From positions 248,001-312,000 of the forward strand of contig JAUIMM010000739.1 of NCBI GenBank assembly GCA_031769625.1: a DNA stretch of 64,000 nt, in the 5' to 3' direction. The notes beneath the pieces are model-generated. The model was not told where the DNA came from. It searched no databases and saw only the letters and a list, made by a program, of their open reading frames with translations. The number at the start of each line of letters is the position of its first letter. Position 1 is the stretch's first letter. This DNA is from Taudactylus pleione. Its lineage: Eukaryota; Chordata; Amphibia; Anura; Myobatrachidae. Positions 1 through 12,040 of this stretch are shown piece after piece. Both the position numbers and the translations under genes were made by a program.

Positions 1-490
1 CTGATAGTGTTATATATCTGATAGCGTCCTTATATATCTGATAGTGTTATATATATGATAGCGTCCTTATATATCTGATAGTGTTATATATCTGATAGTG
101 TTATATATCTGATAGCGTCCTTATATATCTGATAGTGTTATATATCTGATAGTGTTATATATCTGATAGCGTCCTTATATATCTGATAGTGTTATATATC
201 TGATAGCGTCCTTATATATCTGATAGTGTTATATATATGATAGCGTCCTTATATATCTGATAGTGTTATATATATGATAGTGTTATATATCTGATAGTGT
301 TATATATCTGATAGCGTCCTTATATATCTGATAGTGTTATATATCTGATAGCGTCCTTATATATCTGATAGTGTTATATATCTGATAGCGTCCTTATATA
401 TCTGATAGTGTTATATATATGATAGCGTCCTTATATATCTGATAGTGTTATATATTTGATAGCGTCCTTATATGTCTGATAGCGTAATAT
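1..490. repeat. AT-rich composite satellite (17-bp and 20-bp units)
   Basis: Two related units alternate. One is 17 bp (CTGATAGTGTTATATAT) and the other is 20 bp (CTGATAGCGTCCTTATATAT); most often they form a 37-bp pair. The array starts at the window edge, so its true length is unknown, and it decays near 470-490. It lies in a CLSTN1 intron. No coding potential is seen. Confidence 0.95.
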
Positions 491-1175
491 GTTTGATTGC
501 CTCCTTAAGAATCTGGATTTGTGAACTGGAAATATCCGTATCCTGCCCCCAGCTAAAGGTACTCCTGTCACACTAATTCTGATTCACTTGCTGGGAGATA
601 GCGCCCTCTGCTGCTATAGTGGTAGGATTGCCAGTAAGTGATATACCGTGATTGTGTCACAGATTACTGGACCTGCCTGACAGGACAGATAAATGTCTGA
701 TCGGAACTATTGGCCACGTTCTTATCCGGGTTCCTGCCAGTGTCAGAGTGTGGAAGTTGTGTTGTGAGAGGCTGTTGAAAATGGTGTTTATTTTATTGTG
801 TTATATCTGATTCTCAGTATTTGTTGGGTATGGCAAAAGCAATTATTGTAGCCTCTCTATATAGTATTTAGTACATATGAATGTGGATGTGACTATTGTA
901 GACCCCTCCCTCTGCAGACGTGTCCACTAACCACACTTACAGGTGCCTGAGGCAGAAGTGTGATGACCTGCCTGCTTGGTGAGATGGCATCCTATGGCAG
1001 TGCCACACTGACCCTACTGCTAATGTGTGACTATGGGGAAGGGTATGTCTGTAACGGCTCAGCACACCGCATTAATTATAGGTGGTGTCACGTACTTGTG
1101 GCCATGCAGGGTGGAAATGGACGAGACGCTGGGTAGGTGACTGCAGTCCAGCTTACTGTATCTTCTCCTCCACAG
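491..1175. other. CLSTN1 intron, no recognised feature
   Basis: I find no recognisable gene, RNA or named repeat here. The last bases form the polypyrimidine tract and CAG acceptor (to 1175) of the first CLSTN1 exon in the window. Confidence 0.6.
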
Positions 1176-1360
1176 TTGTTCCCAGTGCGGCGACCATTGT
1201 TATCGTGGTCTGTGTGAGTTTCCTCGTCTTCATGATCATTCTGGGAGTGTTCCGCATCCGCGCCGCTCACCAGCGCACCATCAGAGACCAAGAGGGCGGC
1301 AAGGAGAATGAGATGGACTGGGATGACTCCGCTCTCACCATTACTGTAAATCCCATGGAG
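1176..1360 (+). CDS. CLSTN1: CLSTN1 penultimate coding exon (transmembrane helix, first WDD motif)
   Basis: The acceptor is a pyrimidine-rich tract ending CCACAG at 1175, and the donor is GAG followed by GTAAGTGA at 1361. The exon enters with two bases of a split valine codon and leaves in phase 0 after NPME. It encodes the membrane helix and the first WDDS kinesin-light-chain motif. Confidence 0.96.
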
Positions 1361-3075
1361 GTAAGTGATGCTGATCTCTATCAGTAGCTCACAGGGGGGT
1401 GATTTCATTGTTTAGGCAGCGGCTATTCTTTTAAGCTGCCCGGTGGAGCAATTCAATTGATGCTCCGTCTGAGCGCGATAACCACTGGTGTCGGCATTTC
1501 TGTTGCAGCCTCAGGAGGGTGCGAGCAAAGAAATGTGCAATAAACCCATGGTAAGGGCGCCCTAACCAGGACCGTGCACACCTAAAGCCCGGTCTGTTAG
1601 GGTGTGAAGAGGGCGATAATTAATGGGCGCCAGAACAATTGAATTGCAATACTGGGAGCGTATTGTCTGCATGGTCACTTACTAATTATCATTCATTTGC
1701 ATAGAGAGGCTCATGGAGCGTTTTCTGTACGTGCTTGAAATGAAATGTTACAATTAGTCTCTCCTGGTGGTTAGTACTAGGCTGTATACACCTGCCCCAG
1801 GCAATGAGGGACTAGCAAGATGTTAGGGTGCCACATATGATCTAAGCCTCAATGCTGATGGTATTTGTCTGACTTTACTTGGGACAGGAGTAGGGTTAGC
1901 GGGTGAGTCCTCTGAGGACCAGGAGTCTGTCTGACCAGTGACTGAGCCTCCCTCTCTGCCTCCTGTTCCTTCCCTACTGCACATAGACTCCTGTCATCTG
2001 CCTAGTGAGGAGGAGGCTGGGAGGACCAGGGCTAGTGGGCGAGTCCTCTGAGGACCAGGAGTCTGTCTGATCAGAGACTGAGCCTCCCTCTCTGCCTCCT
2101 GTCCCTTCCCTACTGCACATAGACTCCTGTCATCTGCCTAGTGAGGAGGAGGCTGGGAAGGCCAGGGTTAGCGGGTGAGTCCTCTGAGGACCAGGAGTCT
2201 GTCTGATCAGAGACTGAGCCTCCCTCTCTGCCTCCTGTCCCTTCCCTACTGCACATAGACTTTCCTGTCATCTGCCTAGTGAGGAGGAGGCTGGGAGGGC
2301 CAGGGTTAGCGGGCGAGTCCTCTGAGGTCCAGGAGTCTGTCTGACCAGTGACTGAGCCTCCCTCTCTGCCTCCCGTCCCTTCCCTACTGCACATAGACTC
2401 CTGTGATCTGCCTAGTGAGGAGGAGGCTGGGAGGGCCAGGGCTAGCGGGTGAGTCCTCTGAGGTCCAGGAGTCTGTCTGACCAGTGACTGAACCTCATTC
2501 AGGACATTTTTACAACTGTTTGTCCCCTAAAATAAAACTAAACCTTATTTATGAGTAGTTCTGCCCCCATAGGTTATAATGTTTTCCGTCTAAGTGCTCA
2601 GTATTAGCTGTGAGATGATGCGGATACTTGTCATGTTCATGTCGCTGGCTGACGATAGTCATTTTGGTCATATAAGATAATGATTGATTAGACTGCATTA
2701 ACATTAATTGTTGGGTACGGGGGCTTATTGCAGCACGTATGGGAGTATACTATTTAGCGGGGCCTGAGAGGCTCATCCATGTGGAATCACTGATGTCCGG
2801 TGTCCTTCAGGTTACAGTAATCGGAGTATCTCAGGTCTTCTCCCCATATGACCGTAGTCTTATATCTTCTCTCTCAGACCTATGAAGACCAGCACAGCAG
2901 TGAGGAGGAAGAGGAGGACGATGACGATGAGGAGAGTGAAGACGGGGAAGATGATGACATTACCAGCGCCGAATCGGAAAGCAGCGAGGAAGAGGAGGGC
3001 GAGCAGGAAGAGGACCAGCAGAACGTGAACCGGCAGCAGCAGCTGGAGTGGGACGACTCCACCCTGACCTACTGA
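1176..3075 (+). CDS. CLSTN1: Calsyntenin-1, last two coding exons (5'-truncated by the window)
   Basis: Calsyntenin-1 is a type I membrane cadherin-family protein that links vesicle cargo to kinesin-1 through kinesin light chain. Two exons are visible, 1176-1360 and 2878-3075. They encode a hydrophobic transmembrane helix (core IVIVVCVSFLVFMIILGV), a short basic stop-transfer stretch, and a cytoplasmic tail with two W-acidic motifs, MDWDDSALT and LEWDDSTLTY, separated by a very acidic Glu/Asp run. In the family these WDD motifs bind kinesin light chain. The C-terminal STLTY is close to the STLSY ending of mammalian calsyntenin-1. The long acidic spacer argues for CLSTN1 over CLSTN2 or CLSTN3. 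The upstream exons are outside the window. The gene converges on PIK3CD, as in human. Confidence 0.96.
1446..1660. mobile_element. Probable short MITE with CAATTCAATTG terminal repeats
   Basis: GCAATTCAATTGATGCTCC near 1449 is mirrored near 1640-1653 by an inverted copy around ACAATTGAATTGC. The roughly 210-bp spacing and inverted ends suit a nonautonomous DNA transposon. No clear target-site duplication was resolved. Confidence 0.45.
1893..2495. repeat. 137-bp tandem repeat array in the last CLSTN1 intron
   Basis: About 4.4 copies of a unit of about 137 bp are present. Each unit carries GAGTCCTCTGAGG, CTGAGCCTCCCTCTCTGCC and CTGCCTAGTGAGGAGGAGGC. Copies start near 1893, 2031, 2164, 2302 and 2439 and differ by a few substitutions. 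Open frames here are a by-product of repetition. Confidence 0.93.
2878..3075 (+). CDS. CLSTN1: CLSTN1 terminal coding exon (acidic tail, second WDD motif, stop)
   Basis: The acceptor CTCTCTCAG ends at 2877, and the exon opens in phase 0 with TYEDQHSS. It encodes 65 residues dominated by Glu and Asp, then RQQQLEWDDSTLTY and TGA at 3073-3075. The length and ending agree with the known calsyntenin-1 C-terminus. Confidence 0.97.
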   Translation, partial: TYEDQHSSEEEEEDDDDEESEDGEDDDITSAESESSEEEEGEQEEDQQNVNRQQQLEWDDSTLTY

Positions 3076-4070
3076 TGCCGACCGCCATCACCACCCAGTC
3101 ACCACAGCACACACTCATCTTCCTGCTGACACATGGAGAAACTGTGCACCCTCTACTGCCCTCCTGGTGATTGGGGCCAGTGTCGGTGTTTCTATCCATC
3201 TTGCACTCTCCTTCCAGGTTCTCTCCGTCGCTCAGTGACTGGAGGGACACGGCCGTTTCTGGACTTCATTCTTCATTCCTAATTTCTCTTCTTAAAGCTG
3301 CAAACATGTGGGTTGACGTATGGGGCACACGGACTCCATGTAGACTGGTGATTTTATTGTTTGTTTTTACCCCAATCACTGCATGTCCGATATTGGCAGA
3401 ATTCACCCAGGAACCCTTTCTCTGTCCGAGGTGCCAGTTTCTCCTGGCAGCAGCTCACGAAATAGGGCAACATCGCAAACTGCTCCGCTGACCATAAAAG
3501 GGGGCACGTAGAAGACAACTAGTACAAGTAGTAAAAGACTTTTTAATATTTTGTTGTAAATATGTTGGAATTAATGTAATTATGTCCATGTTGGTGGTGT
3601 GAAGGGAATTGGGATCATGGAATGTCGGTTGGCACCTGTGCCAGTCTTGCGCAGCCTCAGTGAGGCCCTTTTCCATGGCTGGCAGAGGTCTGCAGCCTCA
3701 CAGGCTAGAAAACAAGGTAGCGCAAGTCAGCTTTAATCCTTGCTCCAGAGCGTCTGGCATGCCCTGTATTTATAATGACCACAAGGTGCCCGCACACCAG
3801 ACCTCAGAGGGGCAGGAGTGCAGCCTGCCGCCCCTTGCGTTATTAATGCCTCTTGGGTACTTTTTACCTTTTAGCCCCCAGTGGGGGAGTTTCCTGTTCT
3901 GTCCCCGTGCTACTTCCTGGTAAGAGCGCCGACCGCCAGGGTGCCAGGGCCTATGAAATGTCCTCTCGTGCCCAGAAGCTGCCAGCTGGGCCTTACCTAT
4001 ATTGTTTACATGTAAGTTCTTATTATTTCCCAAACTGGCGTAAAATAATAAATCTGTAAATTGTGTTTGA
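3076..4070 (+). other. CLSTN1: CLSTN1 3' UTR (predicted)
   Basis: This is non-coding sequence after the TGA at 3073-3075. The end is inferred from the AATAAA at 4047-4052 and is expected about 15-25 bases downstream. No repeats of note occur inside it. Confidence 0.7.
4047..4052 (+). terminator. CLSTN1: Poly(A) signal AATAAA for CLSTN1
   Basis: A canonical AATAAA is followed after about 15 bases by a GT-rich stretch (TTGTGTTTG) that can serve as the downstream element. It is about 970 bases after the stop codon. Confidence 0.7.
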
Positions 4071-4102
4071 AGAAGAAGAAGAAGAAGAAAAAAAAAAAAA
4101 AG
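4067..4102. repeat. GAA/A simple repeat
   Basis: A short (GAA)n run passes into a poly(A) run immediately after the predicted CLSTN1 cleavage region. Confidence 0.85.
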
Positions 4103-7100
4103 AGAATAAATGAACTTCTGAATCAGGCGAGGGGCTTTGTCGGGTGATGCTCTTATGGGCACCAGCGGGATCACTGAGAAGTAAAAGGCGTTTGCGGCTT
4201 GGACGTAACCGGACACGCCGGCACCTGTCTGCTGCCATAGGGGTCAGCGCTTGGTAATTAGAAATTGCCATTGTCCTGCTCTTGTGGAACTACAAGTCCC
4301 AGCATTGCCTGCCAGTCTGTGACTTGCAAGTCACGCTGTGACATGAAGCTCTACAGCTGCAGAGCGGCGGGTCACCGGTCTCCTGGCGCAATCCTGTCTC
4401 GCCAGGAAGGATAATTACGTATGAAATCCAATATGTTCTCCTATTAATCACTGCCGACGTCAAGGCTTACTTCTGTAACGTAACCGATTACATATATAAC
4501 GGACATTTAATAACAGTCACAGATACATGTGCCAGAGACTTGGAAATCCTTTTAATACCGGCAAATATTATAAATCAGGGTTTCCTTATAGGGGAAGCAT
4601 TTTACCCTACGCACATGGGACTTCCTGTCAGCTGGCACTACGGAGAGAGACTTGCAGCACACAGGGGCCGAGGAAGACCGCGGCTCGCAGCCAGGTGGAT
4701 AAGAAGTTGCGCACACTGATAAACTCCCGTCATGATATAAACAGTCAGTATCCGTTTGTGGGTGTTACAAGATGCCGCCTCTGTCAGGGTGTGTGTGACC
4801 CTCTGACACTGGGGGGATAATGTGGGTGTAAGTAGGAACAGGTGTTTTTGTGCCAGGTAAGTGGACGATGTCATTAATTAGAATGGCGTTATTTGTACGC
4901 TGTAATATGGGCCGAGATTAATTTTTTTAAATAGGTTTAGATGATTTGACAATTGTTGAGAACGTGGGGAATCCTGTCGCTGGCGCGCAGCGGGAACCAC
5001 CACCGCCGTGTGACGACGGGTGCATTAGAAGGCTTGAAAGATAAGTGAGAGTTGATGGCTGCAAGTTGTAGAGCAATGACCAGATTGAACCAGCAGGGGT
5101 CAGCGGTGTACAGGGGTCAGGGTCTCCCCCCTACATACACGAGCGCTGCAGTACACGAGCGCTGCAGACCAGCTGGCTTAGGCTTTGTTTACCATAAATG
5201 TAAATTCTTAGATTTTTACGTAAGATACGGGGATAATGTTTTAATGACTTCTGTGATAACGTGATACACATAACTGCTAGCTGTGGAGTAACCTGGGGAA
5301 TTTTACCTTGTTCCTCCCAGTTGTCCTGTGTTTATGTTGTGTAGCTCTGTCCATCCATTTTAATATCACTGTAGCTGCTGTACTTAGACATAAAAGCCAA
5401 TGCGTCATGTAACACGACCGATAACGCTGATGCTGTACGTAGGCGCTATGGATATTAACTTTTCAGATTTGTATATTGGTGATAGGTCCGTTTGAACAGT
5501 CTATAAGCTACAATAAATATCTGGTTCTAAATTCCGCTGCCCGTCTTGTGTTATTTGCGTTGTGCTCTGCTGCGACTCTGGACTAAGGAAAACACGGAGA
5601 GGTAGTTCTGCCGCCAAACGGAACGTCGCGGTCAGGTCATCGCTGACATAATGGATAAATAGATTGATTCTATGTAAGTACTTGATGAGGAATAAGGAGT
5701 TTCTGGAGCAGTGACTTGTGGGAAATGATGGTAACAAATATATACTATAATATATAAGTAAGGATCTTCTAAGCTCCCAGTGAGGTCGGTGACATTAATG
5801 TACCTTTATATGTGTCATTGCCTCTCTGCTATTACAGAACCTAGAACATGAAAGGAGACCAGAGGTGCCCAATGTTTTGGGGTGTCCGCAGTATTCCTCT
5901 TTTGTCTCATCTGGGCAACGCTGGGTTTAGAGGGAGGCTGAGGAGTAGACACAAGTAGCTGTTGGTTCTGAAACTTCCCCCCTCCTCCAGCATTTCAGTT
6001 TTTTATTTAGTGCCTGCAGGAGAGGCGCACATAATTTGAAGCTAGGTTATTTTTTTCCTAATGCCTTTATACAGCATTTAGTTACCTGATTCCCCTTATG
6101 GGGATCAGGCTGTGGAGGACCAGGACAGCACCAGTCTCCCCTGCTGCATCCCGCTTCGGGTCCCCAGAAACCTGCGGGTGTTTAAGGCTCATGTTATCAC
6201 AGATGGCCCCCTCATTGCCAGATTACCACCGGGAGCTGCGGCTTGTATTATGTGGCCCATATTAGTATAAGTCGCTTACTAATTGAGCTCTGGGTCTCTC
6301 CGGCGGCCATTACCAGGAGCACAGCTTTTACCATTGGCGTCCGCCATCTTGCCCACTCTTCCATGAGTCAGAGGGAAGTTCTTCCCACACCGCTGCCGGC
6401 TGCTTTCCCGGCCTTACTGACCTCAGACGCCGACTTCACTGCCTGCAGCAGCACCCGGAGGGTATATTTATATAAAACATTACCTTTATAACCCACTTTT
6501 CTTTATAGAGTGTTCCTTCAGTTAGTGTGGTTAGTTTACTTTGTTTTCCTAAAGTCTGTTTTTGCATATAACCTGACAACTGTAGTAGCGATAAGGTATC
6601 TGCATATAGGTGACCGGCTACACTAGGAATGGCATTACTATACTATACTAAGGGATTTTACATTTTATACAAAGTACAGTCTACAGTTTATTGACAAAAA
6701 AGATATATTTTTTGCCAATACACACAGGTTATATAGTCCTTGTTTGTGTGTCTCTGACCTATTTACAGTATGTCTGCAAATGGAGATAGACATCCCAAAT
6801 CTAAGCCGGGGACTGCCCATCTTCCAGGCTCCCCCAGGTAGCAAGGAGCAGGATCCCTTTTGTGAAGCTTGTGAGCCCGAGGCTTTCGGTCAGTGCATGT
6901 CCTGAGATACCGGGTGTTACCGGCCTGGGCAAAGGTAATTAGCAATCGCAAAATACGCGCTATAGCATGTTTTTACGCACTACAGGAAACTTGGGATCCA
7001 GTTTTTAAAACTGATCGGGTTCTGCAGGATGCGGTGTGTGTACCACTGGGCAGCAGCCCCCCCCCCCCAGCCAATCGCCCTCACTGTTTGAGTCCCGACA

Positions 7101-7250
7101 CCTCCTTCCTGCAAGCGTGCTCTCCAGACTCTGCAATCTGCAATGTGGGAGAGTAAAAAGAGAAGTGCAGCCCACCAAGAAACTCTGCATTCTGGCCAGA
7201 CCAAATTGCAATATATATAGCACCTATCCTTGTGTATCAATGCCTGTTTC
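4103..7250. other. Intergenic stretch without recognised genes
   Basis: No exon, RNA gene or clear repeat family was identified. Notable small items are a ZNF143-like motif near 4288 and a C-run near 7060. All open frames are short and lack family motifs. Confidence 0.5.
4288..4311 (+). promoter_or_regulatory. ZNF143/SBS-like motif
   Basis: GGAACTACAAGTCCCAGCAT closely matches the ACTACAANTCCCAGCATGC type of element known for ZNF143 (SBS). It is followed by TGCCTGCC rather than GCCTTGC. It may be functional or may be part of an unrecognised repeat. Confidence 0.4.
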
Positions 7251-7254
7251 CCTA

Positions 7255-7405
7255 TAGATTGTAAGCTTGCAAGCAGGGCCCTCTTACCTCTATGTCTGTC
7301 TGTTATTACCCTGTTTTGTTCTATCAATGTTTCCAATTGTAAAGCGCAACGGAATATGCTGCGCTATATAAGAAACTGTTAATAAATAAATAATAAATAA
7401 ATAAA
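7255..7405 (+). mobile_element. 3' tail of a LINE (CR1/L2-like) ending in an ATAA microsatellite
   Basis: The stretch reads GATTGTAAGCTTGCAAGCAG, then GGGCCCTCTTACC, then TGCGCTATATAAGAAACTG, and ends in (AATA)n. This is the usual 3' end pattern of LINE-type repeats common in frog genomes. The rest of the element is absent. Confidence 0.65.
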
Positions 7406-7430
7406 AGTGGGGAAGCCAGCATAGGTTGGG

Positions 7431-7705
7431 CAGCAGCTGAGAGGAGCGCGGTTCCTACAGGCTGGGCAGGCAGCAGTAGAGAGGAGCGCGGTTCCTACAG
7501 GCTGGGCAGGCAGCAGTAGAGAGGAGCGCGGCTCCTGCAGGCTGGGCAGGCAGCAGTAGAGAGGAGCGCGGCTCCTGCAGGCTGGGCAGGCAGCAGTAGA
7601 GAGGAGCGCGGTTCCTGCAGGCTGGGCAGGCAGCAGTAGAGAGGAGCGCGGTTCCTGCAGGCTGGGCAGGCAACAGCAGAGATTAGCGCAGTTCCTGCAG
7701 GCAGT
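7431..7705. repeat. 40-bp minisatellite, about 6.5 copies
   Basis: The unit contains GAGGAGCGCGG, TTCCTACAGGCTGGG and CAGGCAGCAGTAGA, with period 40. The middle copies are nearly identical and the last two are degraded. Long minus-strand frames here are repeat artefacts. Confidence 0.95.
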
Positions 7706-7954
7706 AGAGGCAGATGAAGCAGGTCCCTGATCAAAGACGGTGACATCACCTGCATAGAAGTCCGGAGGCGATTTGGCTGCAATGGCGTTGTCATTGGGGC
7801 CAGGACCCTCTAGCAGCCTGCTCTCCTTCAGCCAGCTGAGCTCTCTGTATGCAGGAGGTGGACAGCACATGGGGCAGAAGGGAGCTGCAAGCGGACAACA
7901 GTGACCCGGCCAAGGGCTTCCAGCAGAAGCAAAACAGGTAACCACTGCCTCAAG

Positions 7955-8290
7955 TGTTATCTACCCGTACCCCTCACTACCCCAGCTGCTATCCTAACCC
8001 CCTACCTACCCCCAGTATTGCCTTTCCCTAACCCCCTCCTTGCCCCCCCCAGTACTGTCCCAGCTGCTATCTACTCTACCCCAGTACTGCCTGCCCCTAA
8101 CCTTTATTTCCCCCAGTACTGCCCCAGGTGCTATCTATCCATGCCCCCTCCCTGCCCCAGTTGCTATCTACACTTGCCCCCTCTTTATCCCTGTGCTGCC
8201 CCAGCTCCTATCCTGACCCCTTCCCCGAGCACTGCCCCTAACACACTCTTTGTCCACCAGTACTGCCCTAGCTATCTACCCTTACCCCCA
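7955..8290. repeat. Imperfect C-rich tandem repeat
   Basis: Diverged copies of a unit of about 55-65 bp contain CCCCAGTACTGCCC, AGCTGCTATCTAC and CCCCCTCC. It is an old, decayed minisatellite. Confidence 0.75.
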
Positions 8291-9399
8291 GACTTTAAAG
8301 ATAGTGGAGGGAGAGCCTCCGGCCTCAGCGGCTCCTTCTGAATTAATTTTTTTCAAAGAAGAAACCGGTTGTTATATTAACTACATTTGTGCATTTTGCG
8401 GACATATTAGGGGAAGCGTTTTAAACTTTCCACATGATTCAGGTACACATACCAGTTTTCTGATTTGGACACATTAGTATGGGAAGTCCCTCCTATAGTA
8501 AATGCACCTATTACCCGCATAGCAAAGGCCACGGTCCTTCCCACAACAAATTCTGCCACTTTATAGTATCCCACAGATCATAAGTGTGAATCTTTGCTTA
8601 AGTCCTAGTTCTCTTTTGCAGCATCAACTCTCCAGCCAGTTCCATGGGGGCCTGGGCTACCTGGTCGGACCAATTGGCAGAGGCCATACAACATGTGCAT
8701 CAGACCACCTGGCTCTGGTGGACAACTTGAAGCAGACCCCCATCTATGTAGGTCATGCTTCTTAGGATGTGATTTGCCTCCTTTCACTTATCTTGACATT
8801 GTCTATATCGGCCAGGAGGTCACTCTGGCTAAGTGGCAGGCGGAGACCGAGTCTAAGTAGATGTTGGGGGCAGTTCCTTTTGTGAGGAAGTCCCTGTTTG
8901 GGCTGGAGCTTGAACATATCTTCACTCAGGTGACAAGAGGGAAGAGTCCGTATCTCTCAATAATCCCATCTCAAAGTTGGACGGTTTCAGCCCTTTCAGT
9001 TTTCTAGTAGGATTCAGCCTCTGCCCACTAAAGGGTCCATGGGGGGCACCCCAGAGCTGGTCACTTCAAATGACATCTAGCCATGGCGTCCCACCGCCCA
9101 AGTCCATGACTGGGCAACAAACCATCAGCATGACTCTTTCTGTGTAGGTCTTGGAACTATGGGTGTGGGTGCCAGTCTGTTTTTGTTCCTGGATGTCTGG
9201 TTCTAGTTGGTCATGGACTTATGGGTCAGGGGTATCCTCATTTGGGCATACATTCTCGATCTCATGGGTCCTCATCAGCTTCTTTACCTTGTATCCCTCT
9301 ACCACAGAACCAGGTTAGGTGGAGTGCATTGCTATGAACAGTATACTCTTCTGGCCTTGGGTGTGGTGGTACAGGTTCCAGGACTTCAATGGTGGCTGG

Positions 9400-9800
9400 G
9401 CTTTTAATCCCATCTCTGCCGATACCAGATGGGTCATTTCGCCCCATTCTAAACTTGAAATGGCTGTACCCACACAGAGTACAAAAAATTCTAATCTGAA
9501 ATCTCTTCTTTGCATCATTGCTTCCACGGAAGGGGGAGGGGGTGATTTCTGGATATCGCTCAATATCAACGATGTATATTTACACATGTGAATGAGGCCA
9601 TGAGCGTCTGGTTATGGTAGTCCCTCAATTTCCAGTTTAGGGCTTTGCCCTTCAACCGCACCCATTTTCATTAAGGTGTAATGGCCCCTTTGATCCCCTG
9701 CCAATGTAACAGTGCGACTACTGTCATCCCTTATTTGGACAACTTGATGGTAAAAGCTTTGTATGCGCCCTTGCTCAGCAGTCACATGCAGGCGGTGATT
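9400..9800 (+). pseudogene. DIRS reverse transcriptase fragment (disabled)
   Basis: The frames join RT pieces around DVYLHM, YLDNLMVKA and the downstream LVPTQKMVFLGLLFNT (about 9850). The usual YLDD box reads YLDN, so a catalytic aspartate is lost in addition to the frameshifts. Confidence 0.7.
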
Positions 9801-10819
9801 TCTACTTCAAAACAACAGTTGGAATCTCAACTTGGCCGAATCCAATCTGGTCCCGACGCAGAAGATGGTGTTCCTGGGTCTGCTGTTCAACACATCCTAT
9901 CAACGTGTTTGCAGTGTCAGAATCTTGTCTGCCAGAAGAAGTCTTTGGTGCTCTCTTTTGCTCCCATTCTGGGTGTCCATCCTACGCTGTATGCCGTTGC
10001 TGAGGAAGATTGTAGGGCTCTTCAACGTAATATCCTACAGCATTGAAGGAAATCTGATCCTTGCCTTTATCAGCAGTTATTCCCCTGGTCACTCCTGACA
10101 CGAAACTCCATGGCTTGGTGCCTCCACTCCCCCAACCTGTCGATGAGTTGTCAGTTCTCCATCTGGAATTGTAACCAGGATCCGATTCCAGTCCGTCAGG
10201 TGCCAGTCTCCAGTGCTGGAGCAGTGACTCTTTGGCCAAGAGCCCAAGGAGCAGACTGCCCATTCTATTAATGTACTGGAGCTTCTGGCAAAATGGAATG
10301 CCCACACACAGGCTCAGCTCTAATTTGGGTCCAGTCTGATAATGTCATGGCTGTAGCATATGTCAACCGGCAGGATGGGACCAAGAATCTTTAGTCTATA
10401 GTCTGCTGGATCATGAGGTAGGTGGAGAAGTTTCCAGCCATTTCCACAATTTTCATCCCAGGGTGGGACAACTGGGAAGCAGACTTCCACAGTTGGCATG
10501 TTTCACCCAGGGTCCTTACACCAGGACACGTTCAAGCTGATTGTGGAGCATTTGAATCTTCCAGACATCGACCTCACGGCATCCAATCTGAACATGAAGC
10601 TTCCGTGTTATGGGGTGCCGTCCAGGGATAATTAGGCAGTCTTGGTTGATGCTCTGACCGGCCGGTGGTCCTTGTGTCTTAACTGTCCCCGCCCTTCTCC
10701 ATGCTTCCACATATGATCTGCTGCATCAAGCGGGAAAAGGCCTAGGTTCTCCTCATTGCACCAGACTGGTTGCGACATATGTGAACATTCTGAACGCGAT
10801 ACCACTGTGGGATGATTTA

Positions 10820-11225
10820 ATTTAAGGACCATTCCTGCATCCTGATTTTCCGTGGCTGGTGCTGTTCGTGTGGCACTTGAAACCAGCATCTTAAGATTAA
10901 TAGGGTTTTCTTCAGATGTCATTAAGACTACTACAGGCTCAAACTGTCCACTGCAGTCATTTACCACCAGGTGTGGAACTCTTACATTGGGTAGTGTCTC
11001 AGCGTCTCTGTTCTGCCTTTCCTTTTACATCTGGATTGTCTCAAGGCATCCACCTTTCCTTGTTACATGGTCCGGTTTCTGCCTTGATGGTGCTCTTTCA
11101 GAGACTCCTGGCCTCTCTTTCAGACATTTAGGCAGGGGGTGCTGCATGTACAGCTGCCATACATACCGCCTGTTCTGCCTCCGGACCTCAATTTGTTCTT
11201 GGTGGTTTGTTAGCTTCGAATAGAT
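10820..11225 (+). pseudogene. DIRS tyrosine recombinase, N-terminal half (disabled)
   Basis: Readable blocks include ILRLIGFSSDVIKTT and SALMVLFQRLLASLSD, which match the core-binding region of DIRS recombinases. They lie in different frames. The C-terminal half resumes at about 12380 after inserted sequence. Confidence 0.65.
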
Positions 11226-11433
11226 GGTGACAGCTAGGTGAATGGGCAAGCTGCTTTTTCAAGAGCCCCAGTCACCGTCTGGAATCTGTATTGCATGGGC
11301 ACTTTCTGCAGTCAGTCCTAGGACGTGGCTGCTGCTGTTTGCAATGAGCTAGCTTATATACCATGCGCTCTGGAATAACTCTTGTAAAAAAGGTACAAAG
11401 TGCAACTAGAAAATATACATGAATACTAAGGGA

Positions 11434-11950
11434 CAGTGAGCCTGATTCTGCAAGGGATGCACACAATCGGCTGCTGCGAGAAAATGTTAATGATTGCATA
11501 CGCACGGCAATCGCAGCACAAAGAGGCAGATGCCCAGCACTACATAATGCTGCCCCCTTTACCCTCTGCTAACGTCTGTACTGATGCACAAGGCTGAGGG
11601 AACATCGGCTCCGCACGCAGCCCTGACTCTGCCGCAGGAGTTGAGACTTCCAGCACACAAAAGGACGCCAGGCTGTGTCCTGCATCTTAGTGGCTAATTT
11701 CTGCACGCCCCTGTAACTGGGAGCGCCAACGCACTGGCACACCTGCATTCAGCTGCCCATTCCCTGCATCCACCCACAAATGGCACGTCCTGTCAATCAC
11801 TTTTCCCTGCATCTGAGTATCGACTGAGCTCGCTTTTGTGGGCGCAGTGAGCGGTTCACGCACTGCGACCCAGACGCGTGTGCAGACCGTGAACATTGGC
11901 CGATTGCGTGCGTCTGGATCCGTGTGTTTCTTGCTGAATCAGGCCCAGTG
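11434..11950. mobile_element. MITE of 517 bp inserted in the DIRS element
   Basis: The terminal inverted repeats are CAGTGAGCCTGATTCTGCAAG at the left and, reverse complemented, CACTGGGCCTGATTCAGCAAG at the right. The ends resemble hAT-type MITEs, but no exact target duplication was found. Confidence 0.6.
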
Positions 11951-12006
11951 TTGCCTCAATTCTAGACATAAGCAATACTATAATTTACAATTATTACCTG
12001 GATTAG

Positions 12007-12040
12007 TTACAGGGTTATTCAATATTGAATAACCCTGTAA
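12007..12040. repeat. Perfect 34-bp palindrome
   Basis: Two 17-base arms, TTACAGGGTTATTCAAT and its exact reverse complement, abut without a spacer. It sits between the MITE and the second recombinase fragment of the DIRS element. Confidence 0.95.
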
